Part shown: in pieces, positions 1-8,784 of the stretch
Layout: each line of letters starts with the position of its first letter
Numbering within the stretch: position 1 is the first letter of the stretch
NCBI GenBank assembly: GCA_035553515.1
Contig: DATNDG010000083.1
Span: 21,888-85,887 of the forward strand
DNA: 64,000 bases
Direction: 5' to 3'
Origin: DAHUYF01 sp035553515
GTDB lineage: Bacteria > Pseudomonadota > Alphaproteobacteria > ATCC43930 > CGMCC-115725
Position numbers and translations under genes: made by a program
Notes under the pieces: model-generated
Databases searched by the model: none
What the model saw: the letters and a program-made list of their open reading frames with translations, nothing else
What the model was told of the DNA's origin: nothing

Positions 1-434
1 TCCGATTCCTTGGCCCAGCCCTCGACCGCAACGCGCCCTCCGCGCGCATCGATGCCGATGACGATGCCGCCGGGATGGGCGCGGCACGCCGCCTTGACCA
101 TCGCCGGATCGGTAAGCGCGGCGGTGCCGAGGATGACGCGGCGGACGCCGCGCTCGAGCCAGGCTTCGACGGTGGCGCGGTCGCGAATGCCGCCGCCGAG
201 CTGCACCGGGACGCCGGCAACGGCGACGATCGCCTCGACCGCGGCGCGGTTCATCGGCTTGCCGGCAAACGCGCCGTCGAGATCGACGACATGCAGGAAG
301 CGGCAGCCGGCGGCGACGAAGCGCCGGGCCTGGCCCGCGGGATCGTCGCTGAAGACGGTCGCCTGGCTCATCTCGCCGCGCAGCAGGCGCACGCACTGCC
401 CGCCTTTGAGGTCGACGGCGGGGTAGAGGATCAT
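1..434 (-). CDS. hisA: HisA, ProFAR isomerase (5' part only)
   Basis: Phosphoribosylformimino-5-aminoimidazole carboxamide ribotide isomerase, the fourth histidine-pathway step, a cytoplasmic TIM barrel. The visible N-terminal 144 residues begin MILYPAVDLKGG with the catalytic Asp of VDLKGG, followed by HVVDLDGA and GGGIRD, all typical of HisA rather than HisF. The gene runs off the left edge of the window. Its ATG overlaps the TGA of the upstream acetyltransferase gene (ATGA), so translation is probably coupled. Confidence 0.95.
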   Translation of the reverse strand, partial: MILYPAVDLKGGQCVRLLRGEMSQATVFSDDPAGQARRFVAAGCRFLHVVDLDGAFAGKPMNRAAVEAIVAVAGVPVQLGGGIRDRATVEAWLERGVRRVILGTAALTDPAMVKAACRAHPGGIVIGIDARGGRVAVEGWAKES

Positions 435-979
435 GCCGGGCCCTGATCTTCGGGGATGAGCCGCTTGTAGTAGAAATAGCCGGGCATCGTGTGGCCCTCG
501 ACGCGGGCATAGGCGGGATGGGTTCCCCAGCGCACATAGCCCAGCGATTCGTAGAGCTGGATCGCCGCCTCCTGCGTCGCGCGCACGTCGAGATTGAGCA
601 CTGCGAAGCCGCCCGCATGCGCCGCCTCCTCGACCGCGACGACGATGCGCCGCGCCAGCCCATGGCCGCGTGCCCAGGGCGCGATGAAATTGCTGGTGAG
701 CTGTGCCGCGAAGGCTTGCGCCTCGTTGTTGCGCGGCGGCCGCGCAAGCTGCGCCGAGCCACAGATCGTGCCGTCGAGCCGGGCGACGAAGATCCGCCGC
801 TCCGGCACCAGCAGCACGCCGCGCCAATAAGATTCCATGATGTGGCGCGGCGGCGCCGAGAGCCAGCCGAAGCCGCCGCCAGCCTTGATCGCGTCCTCCG
901 CCGCATCGCAGAGATCGTTGAGATCGGTGCCGGAGAACGCCTCGAGGCGCTCGACCGCGGTCTTGGGCGTGCCGGTCAC
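431..979 (-). CDS. GNAT-family N-acetyltransferase inside the his operon
   Basis: A 182-residue Gcn5-related acetyltransferase. The acetyl-CoA signature (R/Q-x-x-G-x-G/A) is visible in WARGHGLARRIV, followed by a helix and the late-domain stretch LYESLGYVRWG. The substrate is unknown. The GTG start is chosen because it overlaps the hisH stop (GTGA), and its own stop overlaps the hisA ATG (ATGA), so it sits flush between two histidine genes. It is clearly a coding gene. A role in histidine synthesis is not implied by the family, and it may simply be co-transcribed. Confidence 0.85.
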   Translation of the reverse strand: MTGTPKTAVERLEAFSGTDLNDLCDAAEDAIKAGGGFGWLSAPPRHIMESYWRGVLLVPERRIFVARLDGTICGSAQLARPPRNNEAQAFAAQLTSNFIAPWARGHGLARRIVVAVEEAAHAGGFAVLNLDVRATQEAAIQLYESLGYVRWGTHPAYARVEGHTMPGYFYYKRLIPEDQGPA

Positions 980-1620
980 GGCCGCCACCGCAGGAAATTG
1001 GCGATGAGGCGGAGCCCGGTCGCCTGGCTCTTCTCGGGATGAAACTGCGTGCCGACGAGATTGTCGCGGCCGACCGCGGCGGCGATCTCGCCGCCATACT
1101 CGACCGTGGCGAGGAGGTCGCGGCGCTCGCCGCAGGCGAGGCGGTAGCTGTGGACGAAATAGGCGTGCTCGCCCGGCGCGATGTCGGCGAAGAGCGGATG
1201 CGGCGCCCGGTGGGCGAGCTCGTTCCAGCCCATATGCGGGATCTTGAGCGCGGCGTCGTCGGGCGCGATCGCCACCACCTCGCCGGGGATCCAGCCCAAT
1301 CCGGCCACCGTCTCGAACTCGCGGCCACGCTCGGCCATGAGTTGCATGCCGACGCAGATGCCGAGGAAGGGCCGGCCGCGGCGCCGCACCGCCTCGTCGA
1401 GCGCCGCTTCCATGCCCAGCACCGCGGCGAGGCCGCGCCGGCAGTCGGCAAAGGCGCCGACGCCCGGCAGCACGACGCGCTCCGCCCGGCGGACCGTCTC
1501 GGCGTCGGCGGTCACGCGGATCTCGGTGTCGAGCCCGGCCTCGCGTGCCGCGCGCTCGAATGCCTTCGCGGCGGATCGGAGGTTGCCCGAGCCGTAATCG
1601 ATAATGGCGGTGATCATCAC
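976..1620 (-). CDS. hisH: HisH, glutaminase subunit of IGP synthase
   Basis: Class I glutamine amidotransferase that releases ammonia for HisF in imidazole glycerol phosphate synthase. At 214 residues it has the usual length. The nucleophile is Cys89 in FLGICVGMQL, and the His/Glu pair is in GTQFHPEKSQ (about residues 194 and 196). PGVGAFADC is the conserved oxyanion-side loop. It lies 6 bp after hisB and overlaps the acetyltransferase start by 4 bp. The partner hisF is expected beyond the left edge, after hisA. Confidence 0.97.
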   Translation of the reverse strand: MMITAIIDYGSGNLRSAAKAFERAAREAGLDTEIRVTADAETVRRAERVVLPGVGAFADCRRGLAAVLGMEAALDEAVRRRGRPFLGICVGMQLMAERGREFETVAGLGWIPGEVVAIAPDDAALKIPHMGWNELAHRAPHPLFADIAPGEHAYFVHSYRLACGERRDLLATVEYGGEIAAAVGRDNLVGTQFHPEKSQATGLRLIANFLRWRP

Positions 1621-1626
1621 CGGCTC

Positions 1627-2250
1627 TTAAAGAATACCCTTGGTCGACGGTACCGCATCGGCGCGGCGCGCATCGATCGCCACCGCCTGGCGCAGCGAGC
1701 GCGCCAAGCCCTTGTAGCAGGACTCGACGATGTGGTGGTTGTTCTCGCCGTAGAGATTCTCGACATGGAGCGTGACCCCGGCCGATTGGGCGAAGGCCTG
1801 GAACCACTCCTTGAAGAGCTCGGTGTCCATCTCGCCGAGCTTCGGCTTGGAGAACGTCACCTTCCACACGAGATAGGGCCGGTTCGAGACGTCGAGCGCG
1901 ACGCGCGTCAGTGTCTCGTCCATCGGGATGAGCGCATCGCCCCAGCGCGCGATGCCGCGCCGGTCGCCCAGCGCCTTTGCCACCGCCTCGCCGACGACAT
2001 AGCCGGTATCCTCGGTGGTGTGGTGGAAGTCGATGTGGAGATCGCCCTCGGCGCGCAGCGCGAGATCGATCAGGCTGTGGCGCGACAGCTGCTCCAGCAT
2101 ATGGTCGAGGAAGCCGATGCCGGTCGCGACGTCATAGACGCCGGCGCCGTCGAGATTGACGGTGCCGCGGATCCGGGTCTCCTTGGTCGCGCGCTCGACC
2201 GTCGCCTTGCGCTGCGGCGCGGCGACCACCGAGGACCGGGCCTGGGCCAC
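1627..2250 (-). CDS. hisB: HisB, imidazoleglycerol-phosphate dehydratase
   Basis: Monofunctional IGP dehydratase, 207 residues, with the two metal-binding motifs DFHHTTED and ENNHHIVES and the GFLDHML motif. The GTG start at 2250 is preferred over the further upstream ATG at 2310 because AAGGAG lies a good distance before it and the protein then has normal family length. It is the first his gene of this transcript. The 246 bp between it and bioD (2251-2496) contain no gene that I can support, so a his promoter may lie there or transcription may continue from bioFD. Confidence 0.95.
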   Translation of the reverse strand: MAQARSSVVAAPQRKATVERATKETRIRGTVNLDGAGVYDVATGIGFLDHMLEQLSRHSLIDLALRAEGDLHIDFHHTTEDTGYVVGEAVAKALGDRRGIARWGDALIPMDETLTRVALDVSNRPYLVWKVTFSKPKLGEMDTELFKEWFQAFAQSAGVTLHVENLYGENNHHIVESCYKGLARSLRQAVAIDARRADAVPSTKGIL

Positions 2251-2496
2251 AGGGATGCTCCTTGCCAATCTCTTTGCCGCCCAAATGGGGCGGCGGCGCT
2301 CTTTTAGCAAGACCGGCTGCGCCCGGCTAGGTCGTGTAGCCAGACGCTCGACGCAGCACCAAAAGACAGGCGGGTGACGTCTCGGCCGCCATATGCCATG
2401 AGCGAAAGCCGAGGCGGGCTTCGGCCGCCGGAAGCGATCTGAACGAGCCGCGCCGGGTGCCGCGACTGGCCCGGACGGCCGACAGCACGGACAGCC

Positions 2497-3171
2497 TCAG
2501 AAGGCGCGCGCCATCCGATCGAACGCCGGGTGGACGGTCTCCGGTCGCGGGAGACGCGGCAGCGTCACGATTCGCTCTTCGGCGACAAAGCGCGCGAGGG
2601 TCGCGGCGGTTTCCTCGACATCGACCGTGCTCCCCGGGCTTTCGTTCACGACGAGAGCGGCCAATTCGAGGCCGCGGGCGGTGAGCGCGGTTATGGCGGT
2701 CAAGGTATGGCTCAATGTGCCAAGATAGCTGCCCGCGACAAGGACGACGGGCAGGGAGAGCGCCGCCATCCAGTCGAGTACGGTCAGCCGGCCGTGCAGC
2801 GGCACCATCACGCCACCCACGCCTTCGATCAGCAGGACGTCCCGGCGCCGTGCGACCCTGTCGCCGCAGAATGCGATGACGCGGTCGACATCGAGGGACG
2901 CCCCCTCGCGCGCCGCCGCCATGTCTGGTGAAAGCGGTGCGCGGAAACGCCAGGGCGAGATCGCCGCGACCGCATCGGCCGTTGCGTCCTGGCCGAGCGC
3001 CGCCAACAGCCTTTCGGGATCGCCGCTCGGGTCGGCGGCGATGTAGCCGCTCGCCAGAGGCTTCAGCGCCTCGACCTCGCGGCCGGCGCGCCGCAGCGCG
3101 TGAATGAGGCCGGTGGCGATAAAGGTCTTGCCGACATCCGTGCCGGTGCCGGTGACAAAGAAAGCGCTCAT
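2497..3171 (-). CDS. bioD: BioD, dethiobiotin synthetase
   Basis: ATP-dependent closure of the ureido ring of dethiobiotin from DAPA and CO2. The 224-residue protein has the family P-loop GTGTDVGKT with Lys15 and the EGVGGVMVPL motif for substrate and ATP. The ATG overlaps the bioF stop (ATGA), giving a two-gene bioF-bioD unit transcribed toward hisB. No bioB, bioC or bioH is present in the window, so the pathway must be completed elsewhere. Confidence 0.95.
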   Translation of the reverse strand: MSAFFVTGTGTDVGKTFIATGLIHALRRAGREVEALKPLASGYIAADPSGDPERLLAALGQDATADAVAAISPWRFRAPLSPDMAAAREGASLDVDRVIAFCGDRVARRRDVLLIEGVGGVMVPLHGRLTVLDWMAALSLPVVLVAGSYLGTLSHTLTAITALTARGLELAALVVNESPGSTVDVEETAATLARFVAEERIVTLPRLPRPETVHPAFDRMARAF

Positions 3172-4328
3172 GCGATCGGCGCCAGGATGCGGTCGCGCAC
3201 CATCGCGGCCAGGCGCGCCACCTCCTCGTCGGGATGGCGCGCGGTGAACGTGAAGCGCAGCCGGGCCGTGCCCTCGGGCACGGTCGGCGGGCGGATCGCC
3301 GCGACAAGGAAGCCCGCCTCCGCCAGGACGCGCGACGCCGTCATTGTCCCGTCGACATCGCCCAGGATCAGCGGCACGATCGCGCTTGCCGGCTGCGGCA
3401 ATCCGGTTGCGCGCGCGAAGGCTCGCGCCTTGGTGAGCGGCAAGGCGCAATAGTCGGGCTCGCGCGCGATCACGTTCAGCGCCGCAATCGCCGCCGCCAC
3501 CGTGCCGGGTGCGAGGCCGGTCGAGTAGATGAAGCTGCGCGCGCGCGTGCGGATCAGGTCGACGACCGGACGCGAGGCGCAGAGATATCCGCCATAGGCG
3601 CCGACCGCTTTTGACAACGTCCCCATCTGGAGCGGCACCTCGGCGGGCGGATTCTCCACATGCACGGAGCCGCGCCCGCCGCCGAGGACGCCGATGCCAT
3701 GGGCGTCGTCGGACATCAGCCAGGCATCATGGCGCCGCGCCAGCGCGGCAAGCGCCGAAAGCGGCGCCAGATCGCCGTCCATCGAGAAGACGCCGTCGGT
3801 CGCGATCAAGGCGTGCCGGTGCCGCTGCCGTTCCGCGACCAGCACTTCCTCGGCATGCGCCACATCGTTGTGCCGAAAGCGCCGCACCGTTGCGTCGCTG
3901 AGCCGGGCGCCCGCCCAGATGCACGCATGCGCCAATTCATCCACCAGCACGAGCGCGTCCTTTCCGGCGAGGGTCGGAATGATCCCGATATTGGCGAGAT
4001 AGCCCGACCCGAAGACGCACGCGTCTTCGGTGCCCTTGAGCGCGGCAAGCCGCGCCTCCAGCTCGGCATAAAGCGGATGGTTGCCGGTGACCAGCCGCGA
4101 CGCGCCGGCGCCGGCGCCGTAGCGGCGCGTCGCGGCTATCGCGGCCTCGATCACTTCCGGATGCGTGCTGAGGTTGAGATAGTCGTTGCAGCAGAAGGAC
4201 AGCATGCGCCGGCCGTCCCGCAGCAGCCAGGGACCGTCCTCCCTTGCCGTACCGGCCAGGGAGCGGCGCAGGCCGCGTTCATCGAGCTCGGCGAGTTTGC
4301 GGATGGCGAAGGTATCAAGGGAGAGCAT
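3168..4328 (-). CDS. bioF: BioF, 8-amino-7-oxononanoate synthase
   Basis: PLP-dependent alpha-oxoamine synthase condensing pimeloyl thioester with alanine. The 386-residue protein shows CCNDYLNL near residue 46, the cofactor-binding SDDAHGIG around 206-213, and the Schiff-base lysine in GTLSKAVGAYGG (Lys240). The start MLSLDTF at 4328 gives normal family length; an open frame upstream has no family similarity. It is divergent from bioA, with which it shares a 138-bp control region. Confidence 0.95.
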   Translation of the reverse strand: MLSLDTFAIRKLAELDERGLRRSLAGTAREDGPWLLRDGRRMLSFCCNDYLNLSTHPEVIEAAIAATRRYGAGAGASRLVTGNHPLYAELEARLAALKGTEDACVFGSGYLANIGIIPTLAGKDALVLVDELAHACIWAGARLSDATVRRFRHNDVAHAEEVLVAERQRHRHALIATDGVFSMDGDLAPLSALAALARRHDAWLMSDDAHGIGVLGGGRGSVHVENPPAEVPLQMGTLSKAVGAYGGYLCASRPVVDLIRTRARSFIYSTGLAPGTVAAAIAALNVIAREPDYCALPLTKARAFARATGLPQPASAIVPLILGDVDGTMTASRVLAEAGFLVAAIRPPTVPEGTARLRFTFTARHPDEEVARLAAMVRDRILAPIA

Positions 4329-4466
4329 GAAGCCTCGCGCGAAGTAACATGACTTTTCTGTCGTGACGGGCCGAATATAGTGGACATCCCGGCCCGGCGC
4401 GCCGTTTTGCAATCTTCGATGTCGCTTTGCGTGTGTCCGATCATAAAACCGAAGCGGAGTTGACCT
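4329..4466. promoter_or_regulatory. divergent bioF/bioA control region
   Basis: The 138 bp between two divergent biotin genes must hold both promoters. It contains a TATATT-like -10 on the bioF side and an inverted CGGGCC...GGCCCG pair around 4370-4398, but no clear -35 at proper spacing. No TTATMKATAA BioR palindrome was seen. The controlling factor is therefore not assigned. Confidence 0.4.
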
Positions 4467-5738
4467 GTGTCCCGCGAGCGGCCCAATTGGTTTCAAGCCG
4501 GGTTTGACCATATCTGGCTCCCCTACACGCAGATGAAGACGACGCCGGCGCCGCTGGCGGTGGCGCGCACCCACGGTTCGCGCATCGTGCTGGCGGATGG
4601 GCGGGAGCTGGTCGATGGCATCGCGTCATGGTGGACGGCGTGTCATGGCTACAATCATCCGGCGATCCGGAGAGCCGTGGCGGCGCAGCTCGAGGTGATG
4701 CCGCACGTCATGTTCGGCGGCTTGGTGCACGAGCCCGCACTCGCCCTCGCGCAACGGCTGGTGCGCCTGCTGCCCGGCGGTCTGGAGCGGGTCTTCTTCA
4801 CGGATTCCGGCTCGGTCGCGGTCGAAGTCGCGATGAAGATGGCGACCCAGTACTGGCTCAACCGCGGCCTGCGCCATCGCAGCCGGTTTCTCGCCTTCAA
4901 CGGCGCCTATCACGGCGACACGATCGCGACCATGGCGGTATGCGACCCGCAGGAGGGGATGCACCGGCTGTTTCAGGGCCTGCTTCCGGAGCATGACATT
5001 ATCGACTTGCCGCGCGACGAACCCAGCATTGGAGCCTTCGAGCGCTTCCTCGAGCGCCATGCCGACCGCCTCGCGGGCATCATCGTCGAACCGCTTGTAC
5101 AGGGCGCGGGGGGCATGAAGTTTCACGCGCCCGACGTGCTGCGCCGTCTGCGCGACGCGGCCGACCGATACCAGTTGCTGCTGATCTTCGACGAGATCTT
5201 TACCGGATTCGGCCGCACCGGCGCGATGTTCGCCGCTGAGCAGGCCGGCGTCGCGCCCGACATTGTAACGCTCTCCAAGGCGCTGACCGGCGGCACCCTG
5301 GCGCTTGCGGCAACGATCGCGAGCCGCCCGGTATTCGATTCCTTCTGGTCGGACGATCCCGCAAAGGCGCTGATGCACGGCCCTACTTACATGGCGAACG
5401 CTCTCGCTTGTGCGGCCGCCGACGCATCGCTCGAGCTCTTCGCGAAAGAGCCGCGGCTGGCGCAGATCGCCGCCATCTCGACCGCGTTGGCGCGCGGCCT
5501 CGCCCCCTGCCGCCGTCTCTCCCGCGTGCGCGATGTGCGCGTCCTCGGGGCCATCGGCGTCGTCGAGCTCGATCGCATTGACGATCTCAACGCGCTCAAG
5601 CGGGCGTTCGTGGAAGCCGGCGTCTGGGTTCGGCCGTTCGGGAACATCGTCTACCTCACTCCGGCCTTCACGATTGATCTCGAAGACCTCGCGCTGCTCA
5701 CCGCGACGGTGAATGAGGTCCTGCAGCACCACCTCTGA
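4467..5738 (+). CDS. bioA: BioA, DAPA aminotransferase
   Basis: Class III PLP aminotransferase converting 8-amino-7-oxononanoate to 7,8-diaminopelargonate. It has 423 residues, the normal length. The BioA-typical N-terminus WLPYTQMK is present, along with TDSGSVAVEVAMK, the cofactor Asp in FDEIFTGFGRTG (Asp242) and the PLP lysine in LSKALTGG (Lys271). The GTG start follows a GGAG about 8 bp upstream. It is divergent from bioF. Confidence 0.95.
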   Translation: MSRERPNWFQAGFDHIWLPYTQMKTTPAPLAVARTHGSRIVLADGRELVDGIASWWTACHGYNHPAIRRAVAAQLEVMPHVMFGGLVHEPALALAQRLVRLLPGGLERVFFTDSGSVAVEVAMKMATQYWLNRGLRHRSRFLAFNGAYHGDTIATMAVCDPQEGMHRLFQGLLPEHDIIDLPRDEPSIGAFERFLERHADRLAGIIVEPLVQGAGGMKFHAPDVLRRLRDAADRYQLLLIFDEIFTGFGRTGAMFAAEQAGVAPDIVTLSKALTGGTLALAATIASRPVFDSFWSDDPAKALMHGPTYMANALACAAADASLELFAKEPRLAQIAAISTALARGLAPCRRLSRVRDVRVLGAIGVVELDRIDDLNALKRAFVEAGVWVRPFGNIVYLTPAFTIDLEDLALLTATVNEVLQHHL

Positions 5739-5774
5739 GATCGAGGCGCCTTGAGAACCATCGAGGACGGCGCG

Positions 5775-5802
5775 CTTGACCCGGCCCCCCTCCACCCCAC
5801 AT
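5775..5802 (+). promoter_or_regulatory. heat-shock (sigma32-type) promoter for hslVU
   Basis: CTTGAC at 5775-5780 and CCCCACAT at 5795-5802 are separated by exactly 14 bp. This closely fits the RpoH consensus (CTTGAA, 13-15 bp, CCCCATnT). It ends about 31 bp before the hslV ATG, giving a short leader. HslVU is a known heat-shock operon, which supports the call; there is no experimental evidence here. Confidence 0.75.
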
Positions 5803-5833
5803 CTTCTGCCAGCCCCTCCGCCACCCAGGCCCC

Positions 5834-6379
5834 ATGCGCGACGCCCAACCCGAAAGCTGGCACGGTACGACCATCCTCTGCGTCCGAAAGGATGGCAGGG
5901 TGGTGATCGCCGGGGACGGCCAGGTATCGATGGGCCAGACCATCGTCAAATCGAACGCCCGGAAGCTGCGCCGGCTGGGCAACGGCACGGTGGTGGCCGG
6001 CTTCGCCGGCGCCACCGCCGACGCGCTGACCCTCTTCGAGCGGCTCGAGGCGAAGCTCGAGCAGCATCCGGGCCAGCTCTCGCGTGCCTGCGTCGAGCTC
6101 GCCAAGGATTGGCGCACCGACCGCTATCTGCGGCGACTGGAAGCGATGATGGCGGTGGCCGACCAGAAGGTCTCGCTCATCCTTTCCGGCACGGGCGACG
6201 TGCTCGAGCCCGAGGACGGGCTCATCGGCATCGGCTCGGGCGGCGGCTACGCCCTCGCCGCGGCGCGTGCGCTCGTCGATCAGCCGCTCGACGCCGAGGC
6301 GATCGCCCGGAAGGCAATGGCAATCGCCGCCGGCATCTGCGTCTACACCAATGACAAGGTCACTTTCGAAAGCCTATGA
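5834..6379 (+). CDS. hslV: HslV, ATP-dependent protease peptidase subunit
   Basis: Proteasome-type threonine protease that forms the double-hexamer core of HslVU (ClpQY). In the 181-residue protein the catalytic Thr follows a short propeptide in WHGTTILCV (Thr12 after processing). AGDGQVSMGQT and GIGSGGGYALAAARAL are the conserved active-site and structural loops. It is followed by hslU with an ATGA overlap and preceded by a heat-shock-type promoter. Confidence 0.97.
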   Translation: MRDAQPESWHGTTILCVRKDGRVVIAGDGQVSMGQTIVKSNARKLRRLGNGTVVAGFAGATADALTLFERLEAKLEQHPGQLSRACVELAKDWRTDRYLRRLEAMMAVADQKVSLILSGTGDVLEPEDGLIGIGSGGGYALAAARALVDQPLDAEAIARKAMAIAAGICVYTNDKVTFESL

Positions 6380-7692
6380 CTTCGTTCAGCCCGCGCGAGA
6401 TCGTCTCCGAGCTCGACCGTCACATCGTCGGTCAGAACGACGCCAAGCGCGCCGTCGCCATCGCGCTGCGCAACCGCTGGCGGCGCCAGCAGCTTCCGCC
6501 GGAGCTGCGCGAGGAGGTGCTGCCCAAGAACATCCTGATGATCGGCCCGACCGGCATCGGCAAGACCGAGATCGCGCGCCGGCTGGCGCGGTTGGCGCAG
6601 GCGCCCTTCATCAAGGTCGAAGCCACGAAGTTCACCGAAGTGGGCTATGTCGGCCGCGACGTCGAGCAGATCCTGCGCGACCTCGTCGAGATCTCGATCG
6701 CCATGACGCGCGAGCGGCTGCGCAAGGAAGTCGCCTCGAAGGCCGAGCTCCTCGCCGAGGAGCGCGTGCTCGACGCGCTGGTCGGGCAGAACGCCGCCGC
6801 CGACACGCGGCAGAAATTCCGCAAGATGCTGCGCGAGGGGCAGCTCGACGACCGCGAGATCGAGATCCAGGTGCAGGAGAATGCCGCGGCGAGCCTGCCG
6901 ACCTTCGAGATCCCGGGCATGCCCGGGGCGCAGATGGGCATGCTCAATCTCGGCGACATCTTCGGCAAGGCCTTCGGCGGCCGGACCAAGCCGCGGCGCA
7001 TGAATGTGCGCGAGAGCCATGCGGTGCTCATGGCCGAGGAGAGCGACAAGCTCCTCGATCAGGAGAAGGTGGTGAAGGAGGCGATCGCCGCGGTCGAGGA
7101 GAACGGCATCGTCTTCCTCGACGAAATCGACAAGATCTGCGCCCGCAGCGAGCAGCGCATCGGCGGCGATGTCAGCCGCGAGGGCGTGCAGCGCGACCTG
7201 CTGCCGCTCATCGAAGGCACCACGGTCGCGACCAAGCACGGCGCGGTCAAGACCGATCACGTGCTGTTCATCGCCTCGGGCGCCTTCCATCTCGCCAAGC
7301 CTTCGGACCTGCTGCCGGAACTGCAAGGGCGGCTGCCGATCCGCGTCGAGCTGAAGCCGCTGACGCGCGACGATTTCCGCCGCATCCTGACCGAGCCCGA
7401 GGCGAGCCTCATCAAGCAGTACAAGGCGCTGATCGGCACCGAGAGCCTCACCCTCGATTTCGCCGAGGAAGCGATCGACGAGATCGCGACATTGGCCGAG
7501 GAGATCAACACCACGGTCGAGAATATCGGCGCGAGGCGGCTGCACACCGTGCTTGAGCGCCTGCTCGAAGAGGTGAGCTTCACCGCCTCCGACAGGCCGC
7601 CCGGCAGCAGCGTGCTGATCGACCGCGCCTATGTGCGCGAGCATGTCGGCAGTCTCGCCAAGAACGCCGACCTCTCGAAGTTCATCCTCTAG
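6376..7692 (+). CDS. hslU: HslU, AAA+ unfoldase of HslVU
   Basis: Clp/Hsp100-type ATPase that unfolds substrates and feeds HslV. It has 438 residues. Walker A is GPTGIGKT (57-64), the pore-loop region is KFTEVGYVGRD, Walker B is VFLDEIDKI, and the inserted I domain spans roughly residues 110-230. The C-terminal tail LSKFIL is the conserved segment that docks into and activates HslV. It overlaps hslV by 4 bp and converges with the next gene at 3 bp. Confidence 0.97.
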   Translation: MTSFSPREIVSELDRHIVGQNDAKRAVAIALRNRWRRQQLPPELREEVLPKNILMIGPTGIGKTEIARRLARLAQAPFIKVEATKFTEVGYVGRDVEQILRDLVEISIAMTRERLRKEVASKAELLAEERVLDALVGQNAAADTRQKFRKMLREGQLDDREIEIQVQENAAASLPTFEIPGMPGAQMGMLNLGDIFGKAFGGRTKPRRMNVRESHAVLMAEESDKLLDQEKVVKEAIAAVEENGIVFLDEIDKICARSEQRIGGDVSREGVQRDLLPLIEGTTVATKHGAVKTDHVLFIASGAFHLAKPSDLLPELQGRLPIRVELKPLTRDDFRRILTEPEASLIKQYKALIGTESLTLDFAEEAIDEIATLAEEINTTVENIGARRLHTVLERLLEEVSFTASDRPPGSSVLIDRAYVREHVGSLAKNADLSKFIL

Positions 7693-7695
7693 CCG

Positions 7696-8628
7696 TCACC
7701 CGGCGAAGGCCGCCAGCACCGCCGCGAGCGTCGCCACCGAGACGATATTCGACAGCACCACCGCGCCCGCCGAGCGGTCGACATAGACGCCGTAGCGCTG
7801 CGCCACGATGAAGGCGTTGAGTCCGATCGGCAGCGCCGCCGCCACGGTCGCCACTGCGAGGTCGAGCGGCGCTAGGCCCAGGGCACGGCCCAACAACCAG
7901 ACGACCGTCGGCTGCAACAGCAGCTTCAGCGCGACGATGACGACGGTTTCGCCGGCGCCCGACCCCAAGCGGAACTGAGCGAGCGCGGCGCCCAGCGCGA
8001 AGAGCGCCGAAGGGCTTGCCGCCGCCGCCAACAACTCGACGAAATCGACGATGGCGCGCGGCAGCGGCCAGCCGGTGCTGCGCCAGCAGAAGCCCAGCAC
8101 GATCGCACCGATGATCGGGTTGGTAAGGAGCGCGCGTGCGGTGGCGTGAAGGCTGCGGCCGAGCTCGCCGCTTCCGCCGCGGCCGAGCTCGATGACCAGC
8201 GTCGCGAGCGTCAGCAGCACCATCGAATGGAGCGCGATGATCAACGTCATCGGCGCCAGCGCCGCCGGCCCGAAGGCGGCGAGCATCAGCGGCAGTCCCA
8301 GCTGCACGGTATTGCCGAAGGAGACGTTGATGGCGAGAACGCCCTGCGCCTTGAGATCGAGGCCGAAGCGCCAGCGGCCGATCAGCATGCCCAGGGCGAA
8401 GAGGGCCACCGCGCCGAGAAAATAGGCCGCGAGCACGCGGGGATCGCCACCCGCGCCGGCCTGGTCGATCGCGGCGCCGCGGAAGAGCAGCGCCGGCAGC
8501 GCCAGGTAATAGACGAAATTGCCGAAGCCGCGCACCCCCTCGCGGGTGAAGAGACGGGTGCACGCCATGCCATAACCGAGCGCGATGAGGCCAAAGACCG
8601 GCAGAAGGATCGTGAGCACGCTCGCCAT
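7696..8628 (-). CDS. AEC-family (auxin efflux carrier-like) transporter
   Basis: A 310-residue inner-membrane protein with about ten hydrophobic segments arranged as in the auxin efflux carrier / malonate permease family. FVYYLALPALLF, INVSFGNTVQLGLPL and GLNAFIVAQRYG are recognisable family segments. Members in bacteria are often organic-acid exporters or permeases; the substrate here is unknown. Start MASVLTILLPV is chosen to put the first membrane helix at the N-terminus. It stands alone, convergent with hslU. Confidence 0.85.
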   Translation of the reverse strand: MASVLTILLPVFGLIALGYGMACTRLFTREGVRGFGNFVYYLALPALLFRGAAIDQAGAGGDPRVLAAYFLGAVALFALGMLIGRWRFGLDLKAQGVLAINVSFGNTVQLGLPLMLAAFGPAALAPMTLIIALHSMVLLTLATLVIELGRGGSGELGRSLHATARALLTNPIIGAIVLGFCWRSTGWPLPRAIVDFVELLAAAASPSALFALGAALAQFRLGSGAGETVVIVALKLLLQPTVVWLLGRALGLAPLDLAVATVAAALPIGLNAFIVAQRYGVYVDRSAGAVVLSNIVSVATLAAVLAAFAG

Positions 8629-8784
8629 GGGCGGCGCAGTGATAGCGAGCAGCCGCGGCCGCTGCAAAACCGCTGCGGCAAGGGATAAAGAACAGCGCTG
8701 ACATATGTATTGCGCGCCGCGGGCCGGAACTCCGGCGCGCGGCCTCGTGTTTCGCGAGGGAAAGCTTCGTCAGGAGCCCCTGCC

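Noticed and set aside
1150..1160. TGTGGACGA, a DnaA-box-like string in hisH
   Set aside because: An isolated match inside a coding gene, expected by chance.
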